From CAWVWF01 sp963933885 (lineage in GTDB: Bacteria > Bacteroidota > Bacteroidia > Flavobacteriales_C > GCA-002722245), in the NCBI GenBank assembly GCA_963933885.1, contig CAWVWF010000019.1, positions 1 through 28,817 on the forward strand: a stretch of DNA of 28,817 nucleotides, in the 5' to 3' direction. The stretch's first letter is position 1. The number at the start of each line of letters is the position of its first letter. This document shows positions 8,244 to 18,000 of this stretch, one piece after another. The notes below the pieces were generated by a model, which saw only the letters and a program-made list of their open reading frames with translations, was not told the DNA's origin and made no database searches. The translations under genes were made by a program, and so were the position numbers.

Positions 8244-8677
8244 TTTGAATTGAATGACTTTATTTGGTTAATATATTCGTCTATGTTGTTTTTTGGTGTT
8301 GTAATCTTACCTAATAGTTTACCTTCTGAATTTAAGATTAATACCAATGGAAAAGAACCACCTTTGTTAAATTTATCAGCAAGCTTGTCATTATGTGCCT
8401 GTTGTTCTTTCGGTAATTTGTTTTTTTTCTTCATTGGGAAATCTGCTTCAAGCAATATTAAATTCCCTGGAGCAAAGTTTTTAAATACTTCGGATTCAAA
8501 AAACGTTTTGTCTAGTCTGATACAGTTTGCACACCAATCAGATCCTGAAAATTTTAACAAGATAAGTTTGTTGTTTTCCTTAGATTCAACTTTAGCAGAA
8601 TCGATACTATTTAACCATTTTACTTCTTGAGAAAAAACGGAGAAACTAAGCAGTGTTAAAAGGATTGTGATTTTCAT
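8240..8677 (-). CDS. Exported thioredoxin-like protein (CxxC)
   Basis: A 145-residue thioredoxin-fold protein with a signal peptide (about residues 1-17, ending SVFSQ), so it acts in the periplasm. The redox site is SDWCANC (C49, C52) and the cis-proline is in GSFPLVLIL (P110). The domain fills the rest of the protein. The insertion rich in Lys and Gln between residues 82 and 96 is typical of the DsbD-gamma/Thioredoxin_7 type rather than classical TrxA. Its stop codon overlaps the apbE start by 4 bp, so it is the first member of the four-gene coupled set. The likely job is thiol-disulfide exchange on a partner, with the cysteine tail of the DUF4266 lipoprotein an obvious but unproven candidate. 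Confidence 0.9.
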   Translation of the reverse strand: MKITILLTLLSFSVFSQEVKWLNSIDSAKVESKENNKLILLKFSGSDWCANCIRLDKTFFESEVFKNFAPGNLILLEADFPMKKKNKLPKEQQAHNDKLADKFNKGGSFPLVLILNSEGKLLGKITTPKNNIDEYINQIKSFNSK

Positions 8678-8727
8678 AAAGTAGGTTTTATGGAATTTTA
8701 ACGGTGTAAAATTTAATCTTATTGTAT

Positions 8728-11700
8728 TTAAAATAATAATTGAACTTGCATTGTACCTGTATGTACCGCCTTTGATGTTTCAGACGACCTACCTTCGTAT
8801 TGGAAGCTTAATTGAAAGTTATTTTTAAAATTTCTTTGGTATCTAGCTTGCCATGTGAAGTTAGTTCCAACTTGAAAACCTTCTAGCATATCAAAAATTA
8901 AAGGAGAATTTGATCCTTCTAAACCATTAAAAGTTGTTTCAATATAGTTTATTTGAGCACTCATTCTACCTTTGGTAAGAAGGTTATAAGTTACTTCTGA
9001 ACCAATCTTTATAAATCTAGCTATTTCACCTCCATAATCTCCTGAGTTTTGTTTTTCTTTCAATTCACTTTTTAACTTTACTCTAAAAGTTGATCCTTTT
9101 TGAAAGCTCAAAGTTGGTTTTAATTCTATTGTGTTTATTAAATAATCTTGATCTGAAAATAATTCGGATGTTCTAAATTTATCACTTGCCTCAATTTTTG
9201 TTCTTAAACTAAACATTCGAAGGAAATTCCATCTAATATCAATGCTATGTTTTTTTAAGGAACGTCCTTCAAAACCATTTGTTAAAATGGATTTGTTTTC
9301 ATTTTGACTGTATGAATAATTTACACCATACCTAGGGTTAGATCGATTAAAGTAAAGTGTGTTTCTAAAAGAAGAGGTAGTTGAAATCAAATTGGTATCT
9401 GCAATAGAATTTTGAAAAGGAATTTGAAGTCTTTCAACTTCATCTTTAGCATTCTTTTGATTTAGTTTTAGGACTAACTGATCATTAAATCTTCGAATAA
9501 ATTTGTCAAACTTTTTTTTGCGTTTGAAATATTTTGCTGGGGATATAGTTAAAGATTGATTGAGTCGGTTTGAGTAGGTTTTCACGAATTCGGTGGAAGG
9601 TAGGTAGACTCTAACATAATTCGCTTTATCTGAAAAACCTGTTGGTGGAATTACGAATTCATTTAAATCCTGGATAGAATCCTGGTTGAAATCATTCCAC
9701 ATATGTGTCCCTTGACTAGTGTTTACTTCTATAAATGCAAATTGTCTTTTCAATTCGGAACCTGCTGCAACTTCAAAAAAGGAAGAAGAATTAATCATTC
9801 CTTTCCATAATTTGAATTTATATTCTACTCTATTTAGAAGTGTATTTTCAGGCTGTTGAGTTGTTAGTTTGTCGTTTAGGATTTGAAGTTCTCTGAATGT
9901 TGTATTCCATATGAATCGAGTACTCTTTTTTCCTTTGTAAGAAAACTTAGTTCCAAAATTATTAGCCAATGTAGAACGGTTAAGTTTATTATTAAAAGGA
10001 GTGTGATCTGTTCTTTGGTTCCAATTAATATCAAAATTCAATCGTTTGTTCTTTACTCCAATTGAACTACCGAAAACATTATAATTAAATGAAGTGGCAA
10101 CGAGTGTATCGGGTATAGTTTGAATTATTTGATTATTTTCCTGTTCCTCCCAGACCTTAAAAGTAAAAAGTTTGATATTCTGAGAAAGTAAAAGTTTATG
10201 TCTATGGAAATTACTTGTTTGAGTTAAACCACCTGATTTCAATAAACTACCTTTCCCTGTGATCACTGCGTTTTTCCAAAGTTTTAAATTGGTGCTTGCA
10301 CCCGTTTTTAAACCACTGTAACTAGCTCCTCTTCCTACAAATGAAGCATTTAAACCTAAAATCGATTTTCCTGAAAGTAATAAGTCAGACTTTAAAGAAG
10401 CAATATGCTCTGTTTCTTGAGTACTAGAATTGGATAAGTTATAATCTCGTTCAAATTCAATAGACCTAAAGCGTTCAATTCGATTGAAGTTTTTATTGAC
10501 GATTTGGTAATTAATACTATTTTTTATTTGAAATGATTTTCCTTTTTTTGAAAATGGATAGTTGTTAGAAATTCTTGTATTTGCTGCTATCCCTTGATCA
10601 TCAGATTTGTTCTTATTGGAAAATAAATTTTGATTGTTGTTACTAAAAGCTCCTTCGATAAATATATTTGTGTTTTTTCCTAGTTTATATTCCATTCCTA
10701 GCGTAGCCATTTGTTGTTGCTTTGGAGCTACTAGTTGAACTAATGGTTCGTAACTTCCTTGTTTTGATCCTGAAATTGGAGCTACCCATTCATATACTCT
10801 TCCGTTTGTTGTACTTGTAGATAGTATATAATTTCCATTTCCTGCTCCAACATTACTAAAACCTAATGTGTAGAAAGCACTATCTGGATTATTACTCTGG
10901 ATGTAAATACTACCCTGTTTTTTATATAGTACTTGATTGGCAGAATATGCTACAGAGTCAATCTTAGGTGTTATCGCAAGATGTAAACTATCTCCAACAT
11001 CATAAAGTAAGTCAAGATCCTTGTCGGATAGGGACTGCTGGAGTTGTTGAAACTTCATGTCCTGTTCCGAATATAAGTTGAAGAAAACTCTTCCTTTACT
11101 GTTTTTGACCTCATTACCTGCATGGAACAATGATCTCCCATAATTCTGATCAGAGTATTGGAACTCTACAACAATCCTCTTGTCCTTAGTAATTAATTGA
11201 TTCGTTGTAAAGGTAATTTCGGAGGTGTTGTAATCTATAACATAATCATTATCCATCCCTCTTTTCATTAATTTACCATCAATGTAAATACGTTCTGTCC
11301 CAGATAGAATTATAATGAATTGTTCGTTTTCTGCACCTCGAAGTAAATAAGGGCCTTGGTTTCCTTCTATTCCAATAATTTGGTTTCGAGAAAATTTACC
11401 ACGAGATAAAGCAGCATCAGTAGTAATTTCATACATAGCGTTCTCACCAAATAATTTGGTTTTGTATTTCCCAGTATAGCTTAAACCTTGTGCTTTTTTA
11501 TTGAATTTCAGAAAGGCATCTTTGGATTCTTTTAGTTGAAAATCTCCAGCAATTAGTTTATGCCCATTCTTTGAGAATTGAACATATACTTTATCAAATT
11601 CTTGTAATGTTTGTGTATTACCTTGAGGTTGAATCGGTATATTGTTATCTGTTATCGCTGCAAGGATTTCTACGCCTTGAAAACTACCCGAAAGTTGAAG

Positions 11701-12180
11701 ATTCATACTCGAGTTTATCGATAAATCTTGGTTGTTTCCAACTCTTATTCCTCTAGAAATGCTACCGCCTTTTCTTAAACTTTCTCCACCAAATAGATCC
11801 GTTCTTGTAAGTTCCTTTTTTGAGAAATTGTAAGGGTTCCTAGTGATAAGACTATTGTTGACATTTAAAGTGGTGTCTCCTATTTTTCTAAAACTTACTG
11901 TTTGCGTTAAATTTAAGGGCAGTACTTTATATGAAATTAAAACTGAGTCAGGTACATTTTTATTAAATAATATTTCCCCCTTAAAAGGAAGAGTTTTGTA
12001 ATTGCTACTATCAAGATTGAAAACAAAAATAGAAGAAGGGAAAATAGATAAAGAGTCTAGTTTAACAGTGTCTTGAGTGTGAACCCATCTGGTTCTTATA
12101 TTACTAAAGTCTTGTTGTGAGCTTCCAGCGATAGAAAGCAAAAACAGAACAATTGTTAGATATTTAATTTTAATATTCAA
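8728..12180 (-). CDS. Large conserved outer-membrane protein of unknown function (1150 aa)
   Basis: Signal peptide at residues 1-21 (ending near AGSSQQ). The N-terminal third has beta-sandwich-like segments. A recognisable block contains LSGTERIYIDGKLMKRG, then DNDYVIDY and SEITFTTNQLITKD, which I recall from large surface proteins of Bacteroidota. The rest is made of alternating polar/aromatic strands and the protein ends in MQVQLLF with a terminal Phe, as expected for an outer-membrane barrel. There is no T9SS sorting tail. The only usable start is TTG at 12180: no in-frame ATG exists between the upstream stop and the signal peptide. It ends 50 bp before the thioredoxin gene, so it may head the same operon. 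I do not recognise a function. Confidence 0.8.
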   Translation of the reverse strand: MNIKIKYLTIVLFLLSIAGSSQQDFSNIRTRWVHTQDTVKLDSLSIFPSSIFVFNLDSSNYKTLPFKGEILFNKNVPDSVLISYKVLPLNLTQTVSFRKIGDTTLNVNNSLITRNPYNFSKKELTRTDLFGGESLRKGGSISRGIRVGNNQDLSINSSMNLQLSGSFQGVEILAAITDNNIPIQPQGNTQTLQEFDKVYVQFSKNGHKLIAGDFQLKESKDAFLKFNKKAQGLSYTGKYKTKLFGENAMYEITTDAALSRGKFSRNQIIGIEGNQGPYLLRGAENEQFIIILSGTERIYIDGKLMKRGMDNDYVIDYNTSEITFTTNQLITKDKRIVVEFQYSDQNYGRSLFHAGNEVKNSKGRVFFNLYSEQDMKFQQLQQSLSDKDLDLLYDVGDSLHLAITPKIDSVAYSANQVLYKKQGSIYIQSNNPDSAFYTLGFSNVGAGNGNYILSTSTTNGRVYEWVAPISGSKQGSYEPLVQLVAPKQQQMATLGMEYKLGKNTNIFIEGAFSNNNQNLFSNKNKSDDQGIAANTRISNNYPFSKKGKSFQIKNSINYQIVNKNFNRIERFRSIEFERDYNLSNSSTQETEHIASLKSDLLLSGKSILGLNASFVGRGASYSGLKTGASTNLKLWKNAVITGKGSLLKSGGLTQTSNFHRHKLLLSQNIKLFTFKVWEEQENNQIIQTIPDTLVATSFNYNVFGSSIGVKNKRLNFDINWNQRTDHTPFNNKLNRSTLANNFGTKFSYKGKKSTRFIWNTTFRELQILNDKLTTQQPENTLLNRVEYKFKLWKGMINSSSFFEVAAGSELKRQFAFIEVNTSQGTHMWNDFNQDSIQDLNEFVIPPTGFSDKANYVRVYLPSTEFVKTYSNRLNQSLTISPAKYFKRKKKFDKFIRRFNDQLVLKLNQKNAKDEVERLQIPFQNSIADTNLISTTSSFRNTLYFNRSNPRYGVNYSYSQNENKSILTNGFEGRSLKKHSIDIRWNFLRMFSLRTKIEASDKFRTSELFSDQDYLINTIELKPTLSFQKGSTFRVKLKSELKEKQNSGDYGGEIARFIKIGSEVTYNLLTKGRMSAQINYIETTFNGLEGSNSPLIFDMLEGFQVGTNFTWQARYQRNFKNNFQLSFQYEGRSSETSKAVHTGTMQVQLLF

Positions 12181-12197
12181 GCTTACTTCTAATTCTG

Positions 12198-12205
12198 CAA
12201 ATTTA
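12198..12205 (-). promoter_or_regulatory. Candidate -7 box for the 1150-aa outer-membrane protein (TAAATTTG)
   Basis: Minus-strand TAAATTTG is a full match to TAnnTTTG and ends 17 bp before the TTG start codon. It supports 12180 as the true start region, with a very short leader. A clear -33 TTG at normal spacing is not seen. Confidence 0.45.
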
Positions 12206-12304
12206 AGCTATTACGTACTTCTAACGGCTAAATAATCAACAAAGTACACAGTTTATTGTTAGTAAGAAAAAAGAAAACCAATTTCTTTTTCCTTTCTTTC
12301 CCGT

Positions 12305-12312
12305 TAATTTTG
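12305..12312 (+). promoter_or_regulatory. Candidate -7 box for the OmpA-like lipoprotein gene (TAATTTTG)
   Basis: TAATTTTG matches TAnnTTTG and lies 20 bp before the ATG at 12333. The region around -33 is a T/C-rich tract without a clean TTG. It shares the 152-bp divergent gap with the box of the gene on the other strand. Confidence 0.45.
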
Positions 12313-12332
12313 TTAATGTATAGTTATATAGT

Positions 12333-13358
12333 ATGAAAAAAGTGTTCAGAGTATTTGTTGTAGCAGGAGTGATCGCATTTGGAGCGGCGAGTTGTGTGCC
12401 TAAGCGTCAGTTAGATGATGTTAAAGCTAAGTATGAAGCTGAACGCATGAAAGCTAAAGATTATCATGAGAAAGCCATGAAATGTGAAGCTGAAAACAAC
12501 GAAATGAAAGCAACTTTAGCTGAAACTGCTAAAAGAATGGATGCTTTACAAAGAGATACATCTATTCAAGGAACTTCATTACGTGTACTTACTAGAAACT
12601 ATGATCAGTTAGATAAAACATACAGAGAACTTCTTTCATTAAAAGAAGCTGGTAGAGTAAAGGCAGAAGGAGTTAATAAGCGATATCTAATAGAATTAGA
12701 ACAAAGTAGAGCTAGTCTTCAAACTCAAGAGGATAAATTAAATGATGCTATTAGAGCGTTGGCAGATAAAGAAGCTAATCTTAAACAGAAGAATTTAGAC
12801 CTTCAAAATGCTCAGAAAGATTTAGAAGATAGATCTAAGAAAGTTGCAGAATTACAGGCAGTAATTAATAGACAAGATTCAATTGCTCAGGCATTAAAGA
12901 AAAAAATTACAGACGCACTTTTCGGATTAGAAAACGAAGGTTTAACTGTTGAAATGAAAAATGGTAAAGTTTACGTTTCTCTTGATAATGAGCTGTTATT
13001 TAAAGCAGGTAGTTATACTGCTGATGAGAAAGGTAAAAAGGCACTTAAGAAACTAGCAGACGTATTGAATTCAAATGAAGATATAAATATTACAGTTGAA
13101 GGTCACACAGATATTGATAAGTACCATGGAGGTGCACAGTTAAAAGATAACTGGGATTTAAGTGTTATGAGAGCAACTCAAATTGTTAAAGTATTAGAAG
13201 GGTATAAAGTTGATCCAGGTCGTTTAATCGCAAGTGGTAGAGGTGAGCATTTACCTTTAGATACTGGAAAGACAACTGAAGCTAAAAAAATAAACAGAAG
13301 AACTGAAATTATTCTTACACCTAAACTTGATCTTTTAGGAGAGATATTAGGTAATTAA
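12333..13358 (+). CDS. OmpA/MotB-domain lipoprotein with long coiled coil
   Basis: A 341-residue lipoprotein: signal peptide with lipobox GAASC (lipidated C21), then a long Lys/Glu/Ala-rich coiled coil (about 25-190), then an OmpA/MotB-like peptidoglycan-binding domain (about 200-332) with VEGHTD (255-260) and NWDLSVMRA (273-281). The lipid anchor plus coiled coil plus peptidoglycan-binding head suggest a spacer linking a membrane to the wall, as in other OmpA-like lipoproteins of this phylum. No other envelope gene is co-transcribed: a strong terminator follows immediately and the next gene has its own promoter-like box. The family is clear; the exact role is not. Confidence 0.9.
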   Translation: MKKVFRVFVVAGVIAFGAASCVPKRQLDDVKAKYEAERMKAKDYHEKAMKCEAENNEMKATLAETAKRMDALQRDTSIQGTSLRVLTRNYDQLDKTYRELLSLKEAGRVKAEGVNKRYLIELEQSRASLQTQEDKLNDAIRALADKEANLKQKNLDLQNAQKDLEDRSKKVAELQAVINRQDSIAQALKKKITDALFGLENEGLTVEMKNGKVYVSLDNELLFKAGSYTADEKGKKALKKLADVLNSNEDINITVEGHTDIDKYHGGAQLKDNWDLSVMRATQIVKVLEGYKVDPGRLIASGRGEHLPLDTGKTTEAKKINRRTEIILTPKLDLLGEILGN

Positions 13359-13400
13359 AATTTTCTATGCGGTTGATTTCCAACCCTGATTTTGCTAAGC

Positions 13401-13432
13401 GGAGAGATGTGTCCTACATCTCTCCTTTTTTT
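13401..13432 (+). terminator. Intrinsic terminator after the OmpA-like lipoprotein
   Basis: A perfect 10-bp stem GGAGAGATGT / ACATCTCTCC (13401-13410 with 13416-13425), loop GTCCT, is followed by seven Ts. It starts 43 bp after the stop codon. Confidence 0.93.
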
Positions 13433-13509
13433 ATGTCTTTTTTTTAATGCATGTTTTATTCTTAACGTTAATTTAACGCACTAATATTCTAGTTTTTAAA
13501 GAGGATCAT

Positions 13510-13517
13510 TAACTTTG
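13510..13517 (+). promoter_or_regulatory. Candidate -7 box of the chrA-like gene (TAACTTTG)
   Basis: TAACTTTG fully matches TAnnTTTG and ends 18 bp before the ATG at 13536. If it is used, the upstream TTG codon at 13515 falls inside the promoter and cannot be the translation start, which supports the ATG. Confidence 0.5.
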
Positions 13518-13535
13518 CAAACCAATTTTATAAAT

Positions 13536-14663
13536 ATGAATTCCAATAATAAACTTCTTGAAGTAGCTAAAGTCTTTTTTAAGCTTGGTTTAATTGCTTT
13601 TGGTGGACCTGCAGCGCATATTTCTATGATGGAGAAAGAGGTGGTTAATAAAAGGAAATGGATGACAAGTGAGCATTTCCTTGATTTAGTTGGAGCTACT
13701 AATCTAATTCCTGGTCCAAATAGTACCGAAATGACAATGCATTGCGGTTATGAAAGGGCTGGATGGAAAGGTTTATTTGTAGCGGGCTTAGCTTTTATCA
13801 TCCCGGCAGTTTTAATGACTGGTACGCTTGCATATTTTTATATTACTTATGGAAAAATTCCTGATGTTGCACCTTTTTTATATGGAATCAAACCAGCTGT
13901 AATGGCTATTATTCTTGGTGCTTTGTTCAAACTAGGAAAGAAGGCTTTAAAGAATTGGCAGCTTGGTTCAATTGGAGCTATGGTTATAATATCATCCTTT
14001 TTAGGAGTTAATGAAGTAACGTCTATTTTATGTGCTGGTTTAGTTGGAATGATTTGGTTTGGAAGAGGAGGAGCCATAAGTGCCAGATCTATTGCTCCAA
14101 TATTATTACTACAAACTACACCCGTTTTGATTAAGAAAGTTGGATTAGGAAAGTTGTTTTTTGTCTTTCTAAAAATAGGAGCAGTTTTATTCGGAAGTGG
14201 GTATGTGTTAATTGCCTATTTGGACGGGGAGCTGGTTGAAAATTTAGGTTGGCTTACGAAACCAGAATTATTGGATGCAATCGCTATCGGTCAATTTACA
14301 CCAGGGCCTGTCTTATCAACGGCAACATTTGTAGGTTATCAAATCGATGGTTATTGGGGAGCAATTCTGGCAACACTAGGAATCTTTTTACCTTCGTTTT
14401 TATTCGTGCTATTATTAAATCCAATAATACCTAAGTTAAGAAAGTCAAAGTTGACTAGAGGTTTTTTAGATGCTGTAAATATAGCCTCTTTAGGTATTAT
14501 GGCTGCAGTTACTTTACAATTGGGTTATGATGTATTGATTGATTGGAAAAGTATATCAATTGCAATTATTGCTACTGGAATTACATTTGGACTAAAAAAA
14601 GTGAGTAGCTTTTGGATTGTAATAGGAGGATCCGCTATTGGATATTTACTAACGCTTCTTTAA
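13536..14663 (+). CDS. chrA: Chromate transporter family protein (ChrA, two-domain)
   Basis: A 375-residue multi-spanning inner-membrane protein of the CHR family, some members of which export chromate. It is a full-length two-domain form: the first half has FGGPAAH (22-28) and NLIPGPNSTE (56-65), and the second half repeats the pattern with FGSGYVLIAYL and IGQFTPGPVLSTATF. Both halves carry about five to six hydrophobic segments. I chose the ATG at 13536; a TTG seven codons earlier overlaps a -7-like box. There is no chrB or other metal-resistance gene nearby, and the gene stands alone between two terminators. Chromate as the real substrate is therefore uncertain, since many CHR proteins in unexposed bacteria are of unknown specificity. 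Confidence 0.88.
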   Translation: MNSNNKLLEVAKVFFKLGLIAFGGPAAHISMMEKEVVNKRKWMTSEHFLDLVGATNLIPGPNSTEMTMHCGYERAGWKGLFVAGLAFIIPAVLMTGTLAYFYITYGKIPDVAPFLYGIKPAVMAIILGALFKLGKKALKNWQLGSIGAMVIISSFLGVNEVTSILCAGLVGMIWFGRGGAISARSIAPILLLQTTPVLIKKVGLGKLFFVFLKIGAVLFGSGYVLIAYLDGELVENLGWLTKPELLDAIAIGQFTPGPVLSTATFVGYQIDGYWGAILATLGIFLPSFLFVLLLNPIIPKLRKSKLTRGFLDAVNIASLGIMAAVTLQLGYDVLIDWKSISIAIIATGITFGLKKVSSFWIVIGGSAIGYLLTLL

Positions 14664-14668
14664 AAGAA

Positions 14669-14694
14669 AAGCGAAGGAACTTAATCCTTCGCTT
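14669..14694. terminator. Bidirectional terminator shared by chrA and the TraR/DksA-like gene
   Basis: A 10-bp stem AAGCGAAGGA / TCCTTCGCTT (14669-14678 with 14685-14694) has loop ACTTAA. It is flanked by ATATTTTT on the plus-strand side and by TTTTCTTTT when read on the minus strand. The loop contains the stop codon (14681-14683) of the minus-strand gene, so the terminator overlaps the coding end. Confidence 0.8.
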
Positions 14695-15052
14695 GCATAT
14701 TTTTAGCTTCTATTGATAACGTTGTGTGAGGAACGATCTTAAGTCTTTCCTTGGCGATTAATTTACCAGTAGTTCTACAAACTCCATAAGTCTTGTTATG
14801 AATTCGAACTAAGGCTGCTTTTAATTGTTGTAAAAATTTTCGTTCGCGGTGCGCCAGCTGGGCAATTTTTTCTCTACTTAAAGACTCAGAACCTTCTTCC
14901 ATTATGTTAACAGTCGTTCCTGAATCATTTGCAGAGAAGTCAATCTGGCTTTGAAAATGTTTTAACCCTTTTTCCGAGGTTGCAATCTTCTCATCAATTA
15001 ACGCTTTGAATTCATCTAAGTCTGCGTCCGAATATCTTATTATTTCTGCCAT
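14681..15052 (-). CDS. TraR/DksA family protein without a complete zinc finger
   Basis: A 123-residue cytoplasmic protein of the TraR/DksA type, whose members bind the RNA polymerase secondary channel and alter promoter response. The N-terminal half is helical/coiled coil. The C-terminal part has YGVCRTTGKLIAKERL (89-104) and VPHTTLSIEAK (107-117), the usual DksA tail. Only C92 of the four zinc cysteines remains: the expected positions 95, 113 and 116 are Thr, Ser and Ala. I recall this as common in the Bacteroidota version, so it is not decay. The gene begins 15 bp after the ileS stop and is probably co-transcribed with it. It ends inside the hairpin of a convergent terminator. Confidence 0.88.
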   Translation of the reverse strand: MAEIIRYSDADLDEFKALIDEKIATSEKGLKHFQSQIDFSANDSGTTVNIMEEGSESLSREKIAQLAHRERKFLQQLKAALVRIHNKTYGVCRTTGKLIAKERLKIVPHTTLSIEAKNMQAKD

Positions 15053-15067
15053 AATAAACTGTTTTTA

Positions 15068-18000
15068 CTAGTTTCGAGAAATTGCAATTAAAGTTGAAAC
15101 GTTTTCTTCTACTTCAATTTCTAATTTGTCTTCACCTTCTATCTCTTCAACTAACAGTAATTCTGTAGCTAAAGTTTCACTACAAATGTAGTTTTTGTGA
15201 TTTTCAACTGCTTTATTAATTTTAGCAGTCTTTTTGATTGTTAAAACAATGTTATCAGTAAGATCAAATTCTTTTTCTTTCCTTAAGTTTTGAATTCTAT
15301 TAACCAATTCTCTTGCGATACCTTCTTCTTTAAGTTCTTCAGTTAAAGTTATATCTAAAGCAACAGTGTATTTACCTTCGTTTGCAACAAGAAGCCCTGG
15401 GATATCTTGTGTAGTGATTTCAACTTCTTCTAAAAGAACTTCAGCACCACCATCTATATCTAGAGATATTTTACCATTCTTTTCAATTGAAGCGATGTCA
15501 GCTTGATCAAATTGTGCAATTGCACCAGCAACAGCTTTCATTTGTTTTCCAAACTTTTTACCAAGTAACTTAAAGTTAGCCTTTACCTTCTTTACTAATA
15601 CACCTGAATCTTCTTTGAAGTATTCAAAGTGCTTAACGTTTGTTTCAGATAAAATTAATTCTTTAACAGCATCTAACTGTCTTTCGAATTTCTCATCTAA
15701 AATAGGAACCATTATTTTTTGTAGCGGCTGACGAACTTTAAGTTTGTTTTTCTTTCTCAAACCTAATATCATAGAAGAGATCTTTTGAGCAATCTCCATT
15801 CTTTCTTCAAGATCGATGTCGATTTCAGAACTGTTAGCAACAGGGAAATCAGACAGGTGAACTGATTCAACATTTTGTCTACCTGAGACTTTATCTAAAT
15901 CTTTAAATAATTGATCCATAAAGAAAGGAGCAATTGGTGAAGAAAGCTGAGCTACAGTTTCTAAACACTTGTATAAAGTTTGGTAAGCAGAGATTTTATC
16001 TTCGCTATATTCTCCTTTCCAGAATCGTCTTCTACACAACCTTACATACCAGTTACTTAATTGCTCAGTTACAAATTCTTGAATTGCTCTAGCGGCTCTT
16101 GTTGGTTCGTAGTCTGAGTAATCAGTATCTACTGTTTCAACTAAACTGTTTAATTTAGAAATAATCCAACGATCAATTTCTGGTCGTTTAGATAATTCTA
16201 TTTCTTGCATGCTGTAATCAAAACCATCAAGATTAGCATACAAAACAAAGAATTGGTAAGTGTTATATAGCGTTCCAAAGAATTTTCTTTGAACCTCTTT
16301 AATTCCGTCTAAATCAAATTTTAAGTTATCCCATGGCTGAGAGTTACTCATCATGTACCAACGAGTTGCATCTGGACCATAAGTAGCTAAAGTTGTAAAT
16401 GGATCAGCAGCATTACCCAAACGCTTACTCATCTTTTGACCTTCTTTGTCTAGTACTAAACCATTACTTACAACATTTTTATAAGCAACAGAATCGAAAC
16501 ACATTGTTGCAATAGCGTGTAATGTGTAAAACCAACCTCTTGTTTGATCAACTCCTTCAGCAATAAAATCTGCAGGGAATGCTTTATTGTCATCAATTTT
16601 ATCTTTGTTTTCAAAAGGGTAGTGCCATTGTGCGTATGGCATAGCTCCTGAATCAAACCAAACATCAATCAAATCTGCTTCACGTTGCATTGGTTTTCCC
16701 GATGGAGAAACTAATGTAATTGCATCAACATAGTTTTTGTGTAAGTCAAACTTTTCATAGTTTTCTTTACTCATGTCACCAACTGTAAAGTCAGCTAATG
16801 GGCTTTCTGTCATTACTCCAGCAGCAATTGCCTTTTCACATTCAGCTTTTAATTCCTCAACAGAACCGATACATATTGTTTCATCACCTTCTTCAGTACT
16901 CCAAATAGGTATTGGAATTCCCCAATATCTAGATCTTGAAAGGTTCCAGTCATTTGCATTTTCTAACCAGTTACCAAACCTACCAGTTCCTGTTGAAGCT
17001 GGCTTCCAGTTAATAGTCTGGTTTAATTCAACCATTCTCTTTTTAACCTTAGTTGCTTTAATAAACCAACTATCTAATGGGTAATAAAGAATAGGCTTAT
17101 CAGTTCTCCAACAATGTGGGTAACTGTGCTCATACTTTTCAACTTTAAATGCTTTGTTTTCAGTTTTTAATTGAATTGCAATTAAAACATCAGCACTTTT
17201 ATCTGGACGTTCTTCATCAGAATAATATTCGTTTTTCACGAACATTCCACCAAGTTCTCCACCAAGTTCTTTAACGAATCTTCCTGTTAAATCAACTAAA
17301 GGAACTGCATTTTGATTTTCATCTAAAATTAACATCGGAGGAACTCCTGCTGTTTTCGCAACCAATGCATCATCAGCACCAAAAGTAGGAGCAATGTGAA
17401 CGATTCCAGTACCATCTTCAGTAGTAACAAAATCACCTTGTATTACTTGGAAAGCATTTTTAGCTTCTTGGTAAGGAACACAACCTTTGATAAGTTGTTC
17501 GTATTTAATTCCAACTAAATCTTTACCTATAAAGGTTTGATCAACAAAGAATGGGATCTTCTTGTCTCCTTCGTTATATATAACTTCATCCAATGATTCA
17601 ACAGCTGTATATTTTCCAGAAAATTGTTTTCCTATAAGAGGCTTTCCAATAATTACTTTAATTGGTTCACCAGTATATTGATTGAATGAATGAACTAAAG
17701 AATATTCTATTTTTGGACCAACACAAAGTGCTGTGTTTGATGGTAAAGTCCATGGTGTAGTTGTCCAAGCAACGAAGTGAACATCTCCATCAATATTGTA
17801 TTTATCCTTGAATTCAGAGCTGATAACTTTAAATTGAGCAACAATAGTAGTGTCTTTTACATCTTTGTAACAACCTGGAAGGTTAACTTCATGAGAAGAT
17901 AATCCTGTTCCTGCAGCTGGAGAGTATGGTTGGATAGTATATCCTTTATACATCAGTTCCTTATTGTATAGTTGTTTTAACAACCACCAAACAGTCTCCA

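Noticed and set aside
13515..13535. TTG at 13515 as the chrA start
   Set aside because: It lies within a TAnnTTTG promoter box, and the downstream ATG at 13536 begins the conserved part.
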